Source: Streptomyces sp. PT12 (lineage in GTDB: Bacteria; Actinomycetota; Actinomycetes; Streptomycetales; Streptomycetaceae). From it: DNA of 64,000 nucleotides. A program made the position numbers and the translations under genes. The stretch's first letter is position 1; every line of letters starts with the position of its first letter. The stretch covers positions 1 to 64,000 of the forward strand of contig NZ_QEST01000114.1 in NCBI RefSeq assembly GCF_003311645.1, given 5' to 3'. Shown here piece after piece: positions 8,213-16,317 of the stretch. Under the pieces are notes generated by a model, which did not search any database, was not told the DNA's origin, and was given only the letters and a program-made list of their open reading frames with translations.

Positions 8213-9397
8213 TCACGTGGTGCGGGCGTAGAACGGCAGCGCCACCACGTCGTGCGGCTCGACGGTGCCGCGGATGTCCACGCCGACGCCCTCGGTGCCG
8301 GGCGCGGCGTGCTCGGGGCTGACATAGGCCATCGCGATGGGGCGGCCGAGGGTGGGCGAGGGCGCCCCCGAGGTGACCTCGCCGATGACGGCGCCCGAGG
8401 CGTCGACCACGGGGTAGCCCGAGCGGGGCACGCGGCGGCCGCGGGCGACCAGGCCGACCAGGGCGCGCGGCGGCCGCGACGCGGCGCGGGCGGCGGCGGC
8501 CTCCAGGGGGCCGCGGCCGACGAAGTCGCCCGGCTTGTCCAGCTTGACGACCCGGCCGAGACCGGCGTCGAACGGGGTGGTGGCGGTGGTCAGTTCGTTG
8601 CCGTAGAGGGGCATGCCCGCCTCGAGGCGCAGCGTGTCGCGGCACGCGAGGCCACAGGGGACCAGGCCGTCCTCGCGCCCGGCCTCGGTGAGCGCGTGCC
8701 ACAGCGGCTCGGCGTCGGCCGGGGCACAGAACAGCTCGAAGCCGTCCTCGCCGGTGTATCCGGTGCGGGCGATCAGCGCCCTGCGCCCGGCGACCGCGCC
8801 GGGCAGGCCGGTGTAGTACTTCAGCCCCGGCAGGTCGGCGTCGGTCAGGCGGCCCAGGATCGCGGGCGAGGCCGGGCCCTGCACGGCGAGCAGCGCGTAG
8901 GCGTCCCTGTCGTCCCTGACGGCCGCGTCGAACCCCGCGCCGCGCTCGGTCAGGGCGGCCAGGACGGTGGCGGCGTTGGCCGCGTTGGCGACGACGAGGA
9001 ACGTGTCGTCGGCCAGCCGGTAGACGATGAGGTCGTCGAGGATGCCGCCGTTCGCGTCGCAGATCATGGTGTAGCGGGCGCGGCCCACGCGCAGCGCGCC
9101 GAGGCGGCCGACCAGCGCGTGGTCGAGCAGGTCGCCCGCTGCGGGGCCCTCGACGGTGACCTCGCCCATGTGGGAGAGGTCGAAGAGGCCCGCGGCGGTC
9201 CGCACGGCCTGGTGCTCGGCGCGTTCGCTGCCGTAGCGCAGCGGCATCGACCAGCCCGCGAAGTCGGTCATGGTGGCGCCGAGGGCGCGGTGGACGGCGT
9301 CGAGGGCCGTGGCGCGGGGGGCGTGCGTGGCGTGGGACGTGTGTGCGGCGCGGGACGTGTGTGCGGCGCGGGGGGCGTCGGGGGTGTCGTCCGTCAT
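8213..9397 (-). CDS. gcvT: Aminomethyltransferase (glycine cleavage T protein)
   Basis: The T protein transfers the methylene group from aminomethyl-lipoyl-H protein to tetrahydrofolate, releasing ammonia. The 394-residue product shows the family motifs [41 protein letters not shown] and the C-terminal barrel domain. The ATG at 9397 is preceded by GGAG at suitable spacing; two alternative starts lie 7 and 16 codons upstream. The first ~30 residues are an Ala/His/Thr-rich stretch ([16 protein letters not shown]) produced by an 18-bp tandem repeat around 9327-9370 and not conserved in the family. It is the first gene behind the glycine riboswitch. Confidence 0.95.
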   Translation of the reverse strand: MTDDTPDAPRAAHTSRAAHTSHATHAPRATALDAVHRALGATMTDFAGWSMPLRYGSERAEHQAVRTAAGLFDLSHMGEVTVEGPAAGDLLDHALVGRLGALRVGRARYTMICDANGGILDDLIVYRLADDTFLVVANAANAATVLAALTERGAGFDAAVRDDRDAYALLAVQGPASPAILGRLTDADLPGLKYYTGLPGAVAGRRALIARTGYTGEDGFELFCAPADAEPLWHALTEAGREDGLVPCGLACRDTLRLEAGMPLYGNELTTATTPFDAGLGRVVKLDKPGDFVGRGPLEAAAARAASRPPRALVGLVARGRRVPRSGYPVVDASGAVIGEVTSGAPSPTLGRPIAMAYVSPEHAAPGTEGVGVDIRGTVEPHDVVALPFYARTT

Positions 9398-9437
9398 GGG
9401 CTCGCTCCAGAAGGGCATGGTCGAGGGCGGCAGCGCC

Positions 9438-9645
9438 CTCCCCATCTGTCATCGGCACCTGAGAGGTTCGCCACGACCCGCGCGGGGCCGGTGGCTTGCA
9501 CCGTGGGTGGGGCCCGCCAGGGGTCAGGCGGCAGGCCCGCTTTTCAGATGTGCCTCCCGCGCGCGGTAAGGGGGCCTGAGAGATTCAAGGGAGGTCTTGC
9601 TCCTTCGGCGCCCCGGTGGATGGACCGGGGACTCTCCCGCGCGTG
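9438..9645 (-). promoter_or_regulatory. Tandem glycine riboswitch upstream of gcvT
   Basis: On the minus strand two glycine aptamers follow one another. The 5' one (about 9641-9545) contains GGGAGAGTCC, GGCGCCGAAGGAGCAA, AATCTCTCAGGCCCC and ACCGCGCGCGGGAGGCAC. The 3' one (about 9545-9438) contains GGTGCAAGCC, GCGAACCTCTCAGGT, CCGATGACAGATGGGGA. These blocks are the conserved core of the gcvT-motif RNA. It ends about 40 bases before the gcvT start, so it probably acts on transcription elongation or translation initiation of gcvT-gcvH-sdaA, switching them on when glycine is plentiful (known behaviour of the class). Confidence 0.93.
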
Positions 9646-9667
9646 GTCGAACGGCCGTTGTGCGGTT

Positions 9668-9712
9668 GTCGTGCGTGGGGAAGTCGTGGGTGGTGAAGTC
9701 GTGCGTGGTGAT
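9668..9712 (+). repeat. Three 15-bp direct repeats in the gcvT-sseB intergenic region
   Basis: Units GTCGTGCGTGGGGAA (9668), GTCGTGGGTGGTGAA (9683) and GTCGTGCGTGGTGAT (9698) stand head to tail at an exact 15-bp period. They lie just upstream of the riboswitch in the region that must hold the gcvT promoter. Confidence 0.8.
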
Positions 9713-9942
9713 ACGGGGTGAAACGGGATGTCGCTGGCACATCATCGCATGAACGGCTGGGGTTGTGGACAACGGGCGGGGGTCGGGGGCGGGCAGCCGT
9801 TAGGGTTCCGAATGCGGCGATCCGGCCGTGGTGGCGGACCTCGGTGGTCGGCCGGACCGTGTGGCGGGCCGCGATGGCTGGAGAGCGGTGGCGGGATCGC
9901 CGTGGCCGGACTTGGTATGTGACGAGATGGTGGTCGAGCGAG

Positions 9943-10710
9943 ATGAGCGTTCCACGGCAGGGCCCGGGTTTCGGGGGCGGCTGGCCGAGCAACGAGCTTG
10001 AGGAGACCCTGGCGGCCGTGCTGGGCGCCAAGGACGCGGGGCCCCGGGTCCTCGAGGTGCTGGGGCGCAGCAGCCTGTGGATACCCCTGCCCGAGGGCGG
10101 CGGCCCCGCCAGCCGCACCCTCGACCTGCCGACCGTGGACCTGTACGGCGGGGTGTATGTCCCGGTGTTCAGCTCGGCCGAGCAGCTGCACCTGGGCGGT
10201 GCCTCGCACCTGCCGTTCAGCGTGGCGCCCTCGCGGGACTTCGCCCGCGGGCTGCCGCCCCAGGTCGGCATCGCGGTGAACCCAGGTGGCACCGTCGGCA
10301 TACCCCTGCCGCCCGCGGCCGTCGCGCAGCTGTGCCGCACCACCCCGGGGCAGCGCGCCCCCGGCGTGCCCACCGGCGCGCGGATGCGGCTGTTCCAGCC
10401 CGACTGGCAGGACGAGCCGATGGACTTCCTGCGCACCGCGGCCACCGAGCTGGCCGCCCTGGGGCTGGTGCGGACGGCCAGGCGCGGCCTGGCCAGCGCG
10501 GAGGGCGGCCCGCCCTCGCTCTTCCTCGGCGTGGAGCTGGACCGGGTCGACCCGGACGTCCAGCAGACGGTGAACGGCGCGTTGGGCCGCGCCCTTGCCG
10601 CCTGCCCCGTCGTCTGGCCGGTGCAGCTCGTCCTGCTGGATGCCGCGGACGATCCCGTGGTGGACTGGTTGCGGGAGTGTGTGAAGCCCTTCTACTCGCG
10701 GGACGCCTAA
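9943..10710 (+). CDS. SseB-type (enhanced serine sensitivity) protein, first copy
   Basis: The 255-residue product (MSVPRQGPGFGGGWPSNELEETL...) has the SseB-family layout: an N-terminal domain that includes LYGGVYVPVFSSAEQLHLG and a C-terminal domain ending VVDWLRECVKPFYSRD. In E. coli, overexpressed SseB alters serine sensitivity; its biochemical role is unknown. The start at ATG 9943 fits the family; the longer frame upstream runs through the regulatory region. Its position directly divergent from the glycine/serine operon, and beside a second copy, supports a link to serine or one-carbon metabolism. Family assignment is by recognition; function stays inferential. Confidence 0.78.
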   Translation: MSVPRQGPGFGGGWPSNELEETLAAVLGAKDAGPRVLEVLGRSSLWIPLPEGGGPASRTLDLPTVDLYGGVYVPVFSSAEQLHLGGASHLPFSVAPSRDFARGLPPQVGIAVNPGGTVGIPLPPAAVAQLCRTTPGQRAPGVPTGARMRLFQPDWQDEPMDFLRTAATELAALGLVRTARRGLASAEGGPPSLFLGVELDRVDPDVQQTVNGALGRALAACPVVWPVQLVLLDAADDPVVDWLRECVKPFYSRDA

Positions 10711-10775
10711 GCCGGTGCCGTGACGGGCATGTGAGGGGAGGCTGGCGGGCGCGGCGCGAGGAGGTCAGGTCCGAG

Positions 10776-11549
10776 GTGAGCGCGGGAGAAGGCGTCGAGG
10801 CTCTGCTGCCGCGGATCACCCCCGATCGCCTCGACGCCTACGAGGAGTTGCTGGCCGCGCTCGCCGAGAGCCAGGTGTGGATGCTGCTGTGGCACGGCGG
10901 CCCGGGGGAGCCCGAGGCGCAGTACGGCAGCGTCGAGGTGGAGGGCCACGGGTACGCGCCCTGCGTCACCTCCGAGCGCGAGCTGCGCGAGAGCGGCTGG
11001 ACCCGCAGCCACGAGGTGGTCGGAGGCCGCGACATCGCCGCGGCGCTCTACCCCGAGCACTGGGGCCTATGGCTCAACCCCCATGCCCCGGGCGGCGGTC
11101 TCGGCATCCCCTGGCTCGACCTGCGCCGCATCGCGGGCGGCCTCGACCGGCTCCCCGCCGGGCCCCTGGTGATCAGCGAGCCCAGCATCCGCGCCGACGC
11201 GTTCTACGAGCGGCTCACCCTGCACGCCCGGCGCACGCCGGTGCTGCGCAGCCTGCGCCGGGCCTGGGTGCGCCCGGCGGTGGGCCCCGCGTACCTGGTG
11301 ATCGGCCTCGAGGTGGACGAGCCGGGCGAGCGCACCGCCCAGGCCGTGCGGCACATGATGCGGCAGGCGATCTCCGCCGTGCCGGACGGGCTGCCGGTGG
11401 GCACGGTCGCGATGGCGGACGCGTTCGACCCCGTGGCGATGTGGCTGCGGGCCAACGCCCGCCCGTTCTACGACCGCGACGGCGTCCACCGCTCGGGCCC
11501 GGGCCCTGCGCCCCGCCCGCACGGATACGGCTACCCCGGGCCCTACTGA
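10776..11549 (+). CDS. SseB-type (enhanced serine sensitivity) protein, second copy
   Basis: This 257-residue protein starts at GTG 10776 behind GAGGAGG and lies 65 bp after the first copy in the same direction. It has the same two-part architecture, and its C-terminus (DAFDPVAMWLRANARPFYDRD) matches the end of the first copy (VVDWLRECVKPFYSRD), so the two genes look like an old tandem duplication. A short Gly/Pro/Tyr-rich tail (PRPHGYGYPGPY) is extra. The pair probably forms an operon and a hetero-complex, which is inference. Confidence 0.75.
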   Translation: MSAGEGVEALLPRITPDRLDAYEELLAALAESQVWMLLWHGGPGEPEAQYGSVEVEGHGYAPCVTSERELRESGWTRSHEVVGGRDIAAALYPEHWGLWLNPHAPGGGLGIPWLDLRRIAGGLDRLPAGPLVISEPSIRADAFYERLTLHARRTPVLRSLRRAWVRPAVGPAYLVIGLEVDEPGERTAQAVRHMMRQAISAVPDGLPVGTVAMADAFDPVAMWLRANARPFYDRDGVHRSGPGPAPRPHGYGYPGPY

Positions 11550-11621
11550 CCAAGGCGCGTGCCCCGCCGCGCCGGGCCCCGCCCCGCCCCGCCCCGTCGC
11601 GCCGGGCCGGGCAGCGCGCCC

Positions 11622-11669
11622 CTCGCCCCTTGGCCCGCGGCGCTCGGCTCTCGCCCCTTGGCCCGCGGC
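11622..11669 (+). repeat. 20-bp perfect direct repeat
   Basis: CTCGCCCCTTGGCCCGCGGC occurs at 11622-11641 and again at 11650-11669, 28 bp apart, in the otherwise featureless GC-rich gap between sseB copy 2 and dps. Neither copy is associated with a visible gene. Confidence 0.8.
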
Positions 11670-11738
11670 TCTCAGTCTGGGACGGCGGCCCCGGTATCCC
11701 GCGCCGTGGTCGGCGGTGGAGGCGGTCGCGCTCCGATC

Positions 11739-11763
11739 GGTTGCGGTGGCGGGAGGGGGGTAC
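11739..11763 (+). promoter_or_regulatory. SigB-type stress promoter for dps
   Basis: GGTT (11739-11742), a 15-bp spacer and GGGTAC (11758-11763) match the GNNT-N14-16-GGGTA(C/T) consensus of the Streptomyces SigB/SigH stress sigma factors. The start codon of dps lies 73 bp downstream. This fits the osmotic/stress induction known for dps genes in this genus. Motif match only. Confidence 0.6.
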
Positions 11764-11835
11764 CCGGTGCGGTGGCGCCACGCGTCGCCACCGACGCGTC
11801 GCCGGACGCACGAGCTCCGAAAGGGGAGGCACCGC

Positions 11836-12309
11836 ATGTACGCCATCAAGAGCACACTGCCGGACGCCACACTGAAGACCGTCGGGGAGGCGCTCCAGGG
11901 TGCCCTGGTGGACCTCATCGATCTTTCGCTGGTCGCCAAGCAGACCCACTGGAACATCGTCGGCGCCCGCTTCCGCTCGGTCCACCTCCAGCTCGACGAG
12001 GTGGTGGAGACCGCGCGGTCGCACTCCGACACGGTCGCCGAACGCGCCGCCGCCCTCGGCCTCTCCCCCGACGGCCGCGCTGCCACGGTCGCGGCCCGCA
12101 CGGGCATCTCCCCGATCGCGGAGGGCTGGCAGAAGGACGACGAGGCCATCCGCACGATGGTCGACGCCCTCGGCGCGGTCATCGTCCGGATGCGTGAGCG
12201 CCTCGACGAGGTCGGCCCGGTCGACACCGTCACCGAGGATGTGCTGATCCAGCTGACGAAGGAGCTGGAGAAGCACCACTGGATGTTCCAGGCCGAGAAC
12301 GCGGGCTGA
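11836..12309 (+). CDS. dps: Dps family DNA-binding ferritin-like protein
   Basis: The 157-residue product is a mini-ferritin that stores iron and protects DNA during starvation and oxidative stress. Typical ferroxidase residues are present in KQTHWNIVGARFRSVHLQLDEVVETARSHSDTVAER, spanning the H, D and E positions at the dimer interface. The ATG at 11836 is preceded by AAGGGGAGG with 6-base spacing, which outweighs longer upstream starts. The C-terminal tail is short, so DNA binding may rely on the N-terminus, as in some Streptomyces Dps proteins. Confidence 0.93.
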   Translation: MYAIKSTLPDATLKTVGEALQGALVDLIDLSLVAKQTHWNIVGARFRSVHLQLDEVVETARSHSDTVAERAAALGLSPDGRAATVAARTGISPIAEGWQKDDEAIRTMVDALGAVIVRMRERLDEVGPVDTVTEDVLIQLTKELEKHHWMFQAENAG

Positions 12310-12393
12310 GGCCGCAGGCCCACCTCCCCGGCTCTCGGCGTCCCGGCCCCGAAGGGTACCGGGACGCCGAGAGCCGCCGTCACCAGGGCGCCG

Positions 12394-13116
12394 TCACCAC
12401 TGCCGAGGGCGGGGCAGGGCGGTGGGGAGGCGGGTGTTCGCGCTGCCGTGGGCGGAGGCCACCTGCTCGGCCGTCAGGAACAACGCGCCCCGCAGATCCG
12501 CCCCCGCCAGATCCGCCCCCGCCAGATCCGCGCCGCGCAGGTCGCTGCCCAGCAGGTCGGCGTCGCGCAGGTCCACGCTGCCGAGATCCGCGCCGATCAG
12601 CAGGGCCCGCGCAGCGTCGCCCCGCGCAGGCGCGCCCGCCAGCCGCGCCCCGACCAGGTCCGCCCCCCTGTGGTCGCGTCGGCGGCCGGGGACGGCCACG
12701 CGCGTCAGCTCGCTGGCCCGCCCCAGCAGCTCCCCGACCCGCCGCCGGTGCGGCGCCACATCGAGGGCCTCTAACTCCCGTGCACCGCCCTCCGCCAGGG
12801 CCGCGACCTCGTCCCACGCGCGGCGCAGCTCCCCGCGCAGCGGTGGCGCCCGCGGCGGCTCCAGCGCCTCGCGCAGGTACCACAGCAGCTCGTGCAGCTC
12901 CCGCATCACCGGGAGCACCGCGAACATCGCCCGCGCCTCGCCCGGGTGCCGCCGCCAGTCCCGCCCGCCGAACGTCACCCGCGAGACCCGCTGCCCCACC
13001 CCGAAGCAGTCGAACACCGCGCACCCCGGGAACCCCGCCTCCCGCAGCCCCTCGTGGAGGCCGCAGCCGAAGTCGGCCCGCACATGCCCGCAGGGCTCCC
13101 CGGTCCGCTTGTCCAC
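12394..13116 (-). CDS. Pentapeptide-repeat protein, 5' end apparently frameshifted
   Basis: From GTG 13116 the product is 240 residues: a conserved N-terminal part (TGEPCGHVRADFGCGLHEGLREAGFPGC, then VSRVTFGGRDWRRHP), a helical middle, and a C-terminal run of pentapeptide repeats (GADLAGADLAGADLRG) that forms a right-handed beta helix. The same frame is open upstream to about 13260 and encodes a cysteine-rich block, LRADCGSCFGLCCGALPIAASADFA, that belongs to the family, but no start codon lies in that stretch. A plausible ATG exists at 13291 in a different frame, so a one-base indel in the very GC-rich segment 13200-13260 (mutation or sequencing error) would restore a protein of about 300 residues. 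Function unknown. Confidence 0.7.
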   Translation of the reverse strand: MDKRTGEPCGHVRADFGCGLHEGLREAGFPGCAVFDCFGVGQRVSRVTFGGRDWRRHPGEARAMFAVLPVMRELHELLWYLREALEPPRAPPLRGELRRAWDEVAALAEGGARELEALDVAPHRRRVGELLGRASELTRVAVPGRRRDHRGADLVGARLAGAPARGDAARALLIGADLGSVDLRDADLLGSDLRGADLAGADLAGADLRGALFLTAEQVASAHGSANTRLPTALPRPRQW

Positions 13117-13342
13117 CGCGAAGTCGGCCGACGCGGCGATCGGCAGCGCCCCACAGCACAGCCCGAAGCAGCTCCCGCAGTCGGCGCGCAGCTCCGGGCC
13201 GCGGCCGGGCGCGCGGCCGCGGCCCGGCCGCGGCCCGGGGAACGGTCGGGGCCGCGGCCGGGAACAGCGGGTCCGCTGGACACGCCCTCATTCTGCTCTC
13301 CCTGGGCTGCGCCCGGTGCCCGGTGGGTGCAGGCTTGAGCGC

Positions 13343-13549
13343 ATGGCCAGGGTGCGCGTTGTCGTCTACCCGCTCACCGCGGGCGGCGGCCGACGGGTGC
13401 GGGCGAACGGCGAGATCCTGGGCCGCGCCCGCTCGCTCGCCGAACTGCTCGAGTTCCTCAGGAGGGCCGGTCTCGACCCCCAGGACGTGGACCTGCGCGA
13501 CAAGGAGCTGTTCGAATGGCGCGGCGGCGGCCCCGACATGTGGGGCTAG
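13343..13549 (+). CDS. Small conserved actinobacterial protein
   Basis: The product is 68 residues: MARVRVVVYPLTAGGGRRV, then a helix (AELLEFLRRAGL) and a C-terminal FEWRGGGPDMWG. I have seen this layout as a short conserved protein in Streptomyces, but its function is unknown. The compact beta-start and the ending with conserved W, R and GGG are strongly protein-like. It lies divergent to the pentapeptide-repeat gene and convergent with glycerate kinase. The ATG start has no strong ribosome-binding site. Confidence 0.65.
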   Translation: MARVRVVVYPLTAGGGRRVRANGEILGRARSLAELLEFLRRAGLDPQDVDLRDKELFEWRGGGPDMWG

Positions 13550-13633
13550 GACCCCGGCATCCGGCCCTTGCACCCTGACACCTGGCCCCGCGACACCGCG
13601 GCTGGGCAACGGGCCGCCACTGGACGACGTGCC

Positions 13634-14806
13634 TCACCCCCGCACCGCCGCCCTGGCCAGGCGGCTGCCCAGCAGAACCATGCGCAGGGCCCGCTCCGCG
13701 GCGTCCGCCAGGAACTCCCCGCCCCGCGCCAGTGCCTCGGGCAGCGCCACCGGCGCGGGCAGGATCCCGCTGTAGGCGTCCACGCCGAGCAGCCGCACCT
13801 CGTGCGCCCCCTCGCCGATCGTGCCAGCGAGCACCAGCACGGGGATGCCGAGCGCCTTGGCACGGCGCGCCACCTCGCCCGGGATCTTCCCCCGTGAGGT
13901 CTGCGCGTCCAGCGCGCCCTCCGCCGTCACCACCAGGTCGGCGCGGCCTAGCCTGGCGTTGAGGTCGAGATGGTCGAGCAGCACCTCGAACCGGGGCACG
14001 AGCCGGGCGCCCACCGCCGCCAGTCCCGCGCCGAGGCCGCCCGACGCGCCGGTGCCCGCGCCGGAGCGCAGGTCGATGCCCCGGGGCGCCAGGTCCCGCT
14101 CCAGCACCTCGGCCCACCGGTCGAGCGCCGCGGAAAGCTCCTCCACCTCCCGTGGCCCCGCCCCCTTCTGCGGCCCGAAGACCCGCGCCACGCCGCGTGG
14201 CCCGCACAGGACGTTGTACGGGTTGCACGCCACCACGATCTCGGTGGTGCGCAGCCGGGGGTCGAGCCCCGTGGCGTCGATCCGCGCCAGCCGGAGCAAC
14301 GCCCGCCCGCCCGGCTCGAGCTCGCGGCCGTCGGCGTCGAGCAGCCGCGCGCCCAGCGCCTGCAACGCGCCCGCGCCGCCGTCCGACGTGCCCGAGTCCC
14401 CGCAGCCCACCAGCACCCGCCGCACGCCGGTGTCGAGGGCGGCCCCGATCAGCTGGCCCACGCCGAGCGTCGTGGTGGCTCCCGGGTCCCGCAGGTCAGG
14501 GGGGACCCGGGAGAGCCCGGCCACCGCGGCCATCTCCACCACCGCCGTGGAGTCGAGCAGGGCGAAGTGGGTGGCGACGGGGACGCCCACGGGCCCGGTG
14601 GCGGCGCACCGCACCAGCCGCCCGCCGCCCGCCGCGGCGAGCGCCTCGGCCGTGCCCTCGCCGCCGTCGACCAGGGGAAGCAAATCGATCTCGGCCCCTG
14701 GCGCCGCTCTGAGCAGGCCCTCGGCGATGGCCTCGGCCGCCGCAGGGGCGGACAGCGACTCCTTGAGCCCGCTGGGGGCCACGGCGAATCGGTAGGGGGG
14801 GATCAT
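13634..14806 (-). CDS. glxK: Glycerate kinase (GK1 / GlxK type)
   Basis: The enzyme phosphorylates D-glycerate with ATP to a phosphoglycerate that enters glycolysis or serine synthesis. The 390-residue length is standard. Recognisable blocks are FAVAPSGLKESLSAPAAAEAI near the start, PLVDGGEGTAEAL, VGCGDSGTSDGGAGALQALGA and AEGALDAQTSRGK. It follows an SLC13-type transporter gene by 10 bp on the same strand, so the two are almost certainly one operon, suggesting that the transporter brings in glycerate or a related organic acid (inference). Confidence 0.93.
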   Translation of the reverse strand: MIPPYRFAVAPSGLKESLSAPAAAEAIAEGLLRAAPGAEIDLLPLVDGGEGTAEALAAAGGGRLVRCAATGPVGVPVATHFALLDSTAVVEMAAVAGLSRVPPDLRDPGATTTLGVGQLIGAALDTGVRRVLVGCGDSGTSDGGAGALQALGARLLDADGRELEPGGRALLRLARIDATGLDPRLRTTEIVVACNPYNVLCGPRGVARVFGPQKGAGPREVEELSAALDRWAEVLERDLAPRGIDLRSGAGTGASGGLGAGLAAVGARLVPRFEVLLDHLDLNARLGRADLVVTAEGALDAQTSRGKIPGEVARRAKALGIPVLVLAGTIGEGAHEVRLLGVDAYSGILPAPVALPEALARGGEFLADAAERALRMVLLGSRLARAAVRG

Positions 14807-14816
14807 CGGTATCTCC

Positions 14817-16232
14817 TCAGGGAGCCACGCCGAACAGCGGCCAGACAGCGAGCGCGAACACCAGGACGAGCACCGCGGTGAGCGGCGCCAGCACCGCCGA
14901 GAGCCGCAGCAGATCGCCCGGGGTGTAGGTCGGGGTGCCGGGGACGTCGGCGAACAGCGCCACCGGCTTGGCGGACGCGGGCAACGTGTGGCAGAACCCC
15001 GCCGCCGCCGTGGAGGCCAGCGCCGCGGCCACCGGGTCGACCCCCGCGGCGGGCGCCGCGGCCACCACCAGGGGCACCAGCACGCTGGAACGGGCGGAGC
15101 GCGACTGGAGCACTAGGTGCGCCGCCGTGCTGACGGCGATCACCACCGCGAGGAACGCCCAGGTCGGGACCGCACCGCCGCCGGGTATGCCGGATATCAG
15201 CCAGCCCGCCGCGCCCGAGTCGGTCAGCGCCATGCCCATCGCCATCGTCGTGGCCATGAACAGCAGCAGCGACCAGGGCACGGTCGACAGGGCGTCCTTG
15301 AGCCGTATCGTGCCCAGGGCGGGCGCCGTCACGATCACCGCGCCGATGAGCGCGACCACGGCGGGCGCCACCCCGTGCACCGGCTCACTGCACCACAGCG
15401 CCACCACCGTGCCGAGGAGCGCGAGGCACCGCGTTTCCTCAGGGGCGAACCGGCCCGTGACCGGCCGCTCGCTGTGCCGCTGGATCTCCTCCGCGGTGAT
15501 CAGCACGGGACCGCGCCGGTCCTCGCGGCGGGTGGTCACCAGCAGCACCACCTCGGCCGCCAGGTGCGAGGAGACCACGGCGAGGGGCAGCCCGAGCAGC
15601 AGCCACTGGTGGAAGCCGACGCGCTCGCCCGTGACCTCCCACAGCACCGACACGGTGATCAGATGGGCGGCCGCGCCGATGAGCGTGGCCACGGCCGAGA
15701 GCAGGATGACGGTCGGGAACAGCAGCGCCAGCGCGACCACTAGGCGCTTGCGCCCGCCCAACGCCCGCGCCAGCGCCAGGAAGACGGGCAGCGCGAGCGC
15801 CGCGCGGCCCGACGTGGCGGGCACCGCGAACGCCGAGACCACCAGCGCCGCCGTCGTCAGATGGATCAGCTGCCGCACCGTGCGCGCCCCGCCCACCAGG
15901 AACGCCGCCGCCCGCCCCGCGAGCCCGCTGCCCGCCACGGCGGCGGCCAGCACGAACGCGCAGATCAGCAGCCAGACCGTGGCGTCGCCCAGGGTTCCGA
16001 ACAGCGCGTCAGGGCTGGTCACCCCCGTCACGGTGAGCGCGAGGCCGGCCCCGAGCGCCACTAGGGTGTCGTCGAGCGAGGTGCCGATCCAGGCGCAGGT
16101 GGCCAGCGCGAACACCACGAGCGTGATCCGTGCGTCGCCGCCGAGCCCCGGGAAGTTCGCCGGGATCAGCAGCAACCCGCTCACGCTCAATGCGGCGCTC
16201 AGGGTGATGGCCTGACGGGAAGTGAAGGTCAC
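14817..16232 (-). CDS. SLC13/DASS-type transporter
   Basis: This 471-residue membrane protein has about 11-12 hydrophobic segments, in keeping with the divalent anion:Na+ symporter superfamily. The C-terminal half holds TTMAMGMALTDSGAAGWLI and HLVLQSRSARSSVLVPLVVAAAPAAGVDPVAAALASTAAAGF, matching the SNT-like second half of SLC13 proteins, and ends in further helices. It begins at ATG 16232 and is the first gene of a pair with glycerate kinase. Known family substrates are di- and tricarboxylates; glycerate or a C3/C4 acid is suggested only by the neighbour. Confidence 0.8.
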   Translation of the reverse strand: MTFTSRQAITLSAALSVSGLLLIPANFPGLGGDARITLVVFALATCAWIGTSLDDTLVALGAGLALTVTGVTSPDALFGTLGDATVWLLICAFVLAAAVAGSGLAGRAAAFLVGGARTVRQLIHLTTAALVVSAFAVPATSGRAALALPVFLALARALGGRKRLVVALALLFPTVILLSAVATLIGAAAHLITVSVLWEVTGERVGFHQWLLLGLPLAVVSSHLAAEVVLLVTTRREDRRGPVLITAEEIQRHSERPVTGRFAPEETRCLALLGTVVALWCSEPVHGVAPAVVALIGAVIVTAPALGTIRLKDALSTVPWSLLLFMATTMAMGMALTDSGAAGWLISGIPGGGAVPTWAFLAVVIAVSTAAHLVLQSRSARSSVLVPLVVAAAPAAGVDPVAAALASTAAAGFCHTLPASAKPVALFADVPGTPTYTPGDLLRLSAVLAPLTAVLVLVFALAVWPLFGVAP

Positions 16233-16317
16233 TCATTCAGTCTGGTAACGGACGGTGAGCCCCGGATGAACCTCCCATGAGGACAACTTCATCGGCATGT
16301 CACCCGAACATCCGTCC

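Noticed and set aside
9728-9922. A small rightward gene in the gcvT-sseB gap
   Set aside because: No ribosome-binding site, Gly/Arg-rich product, overlaps the sseB upstream region; the clear sseB start is at 9943.
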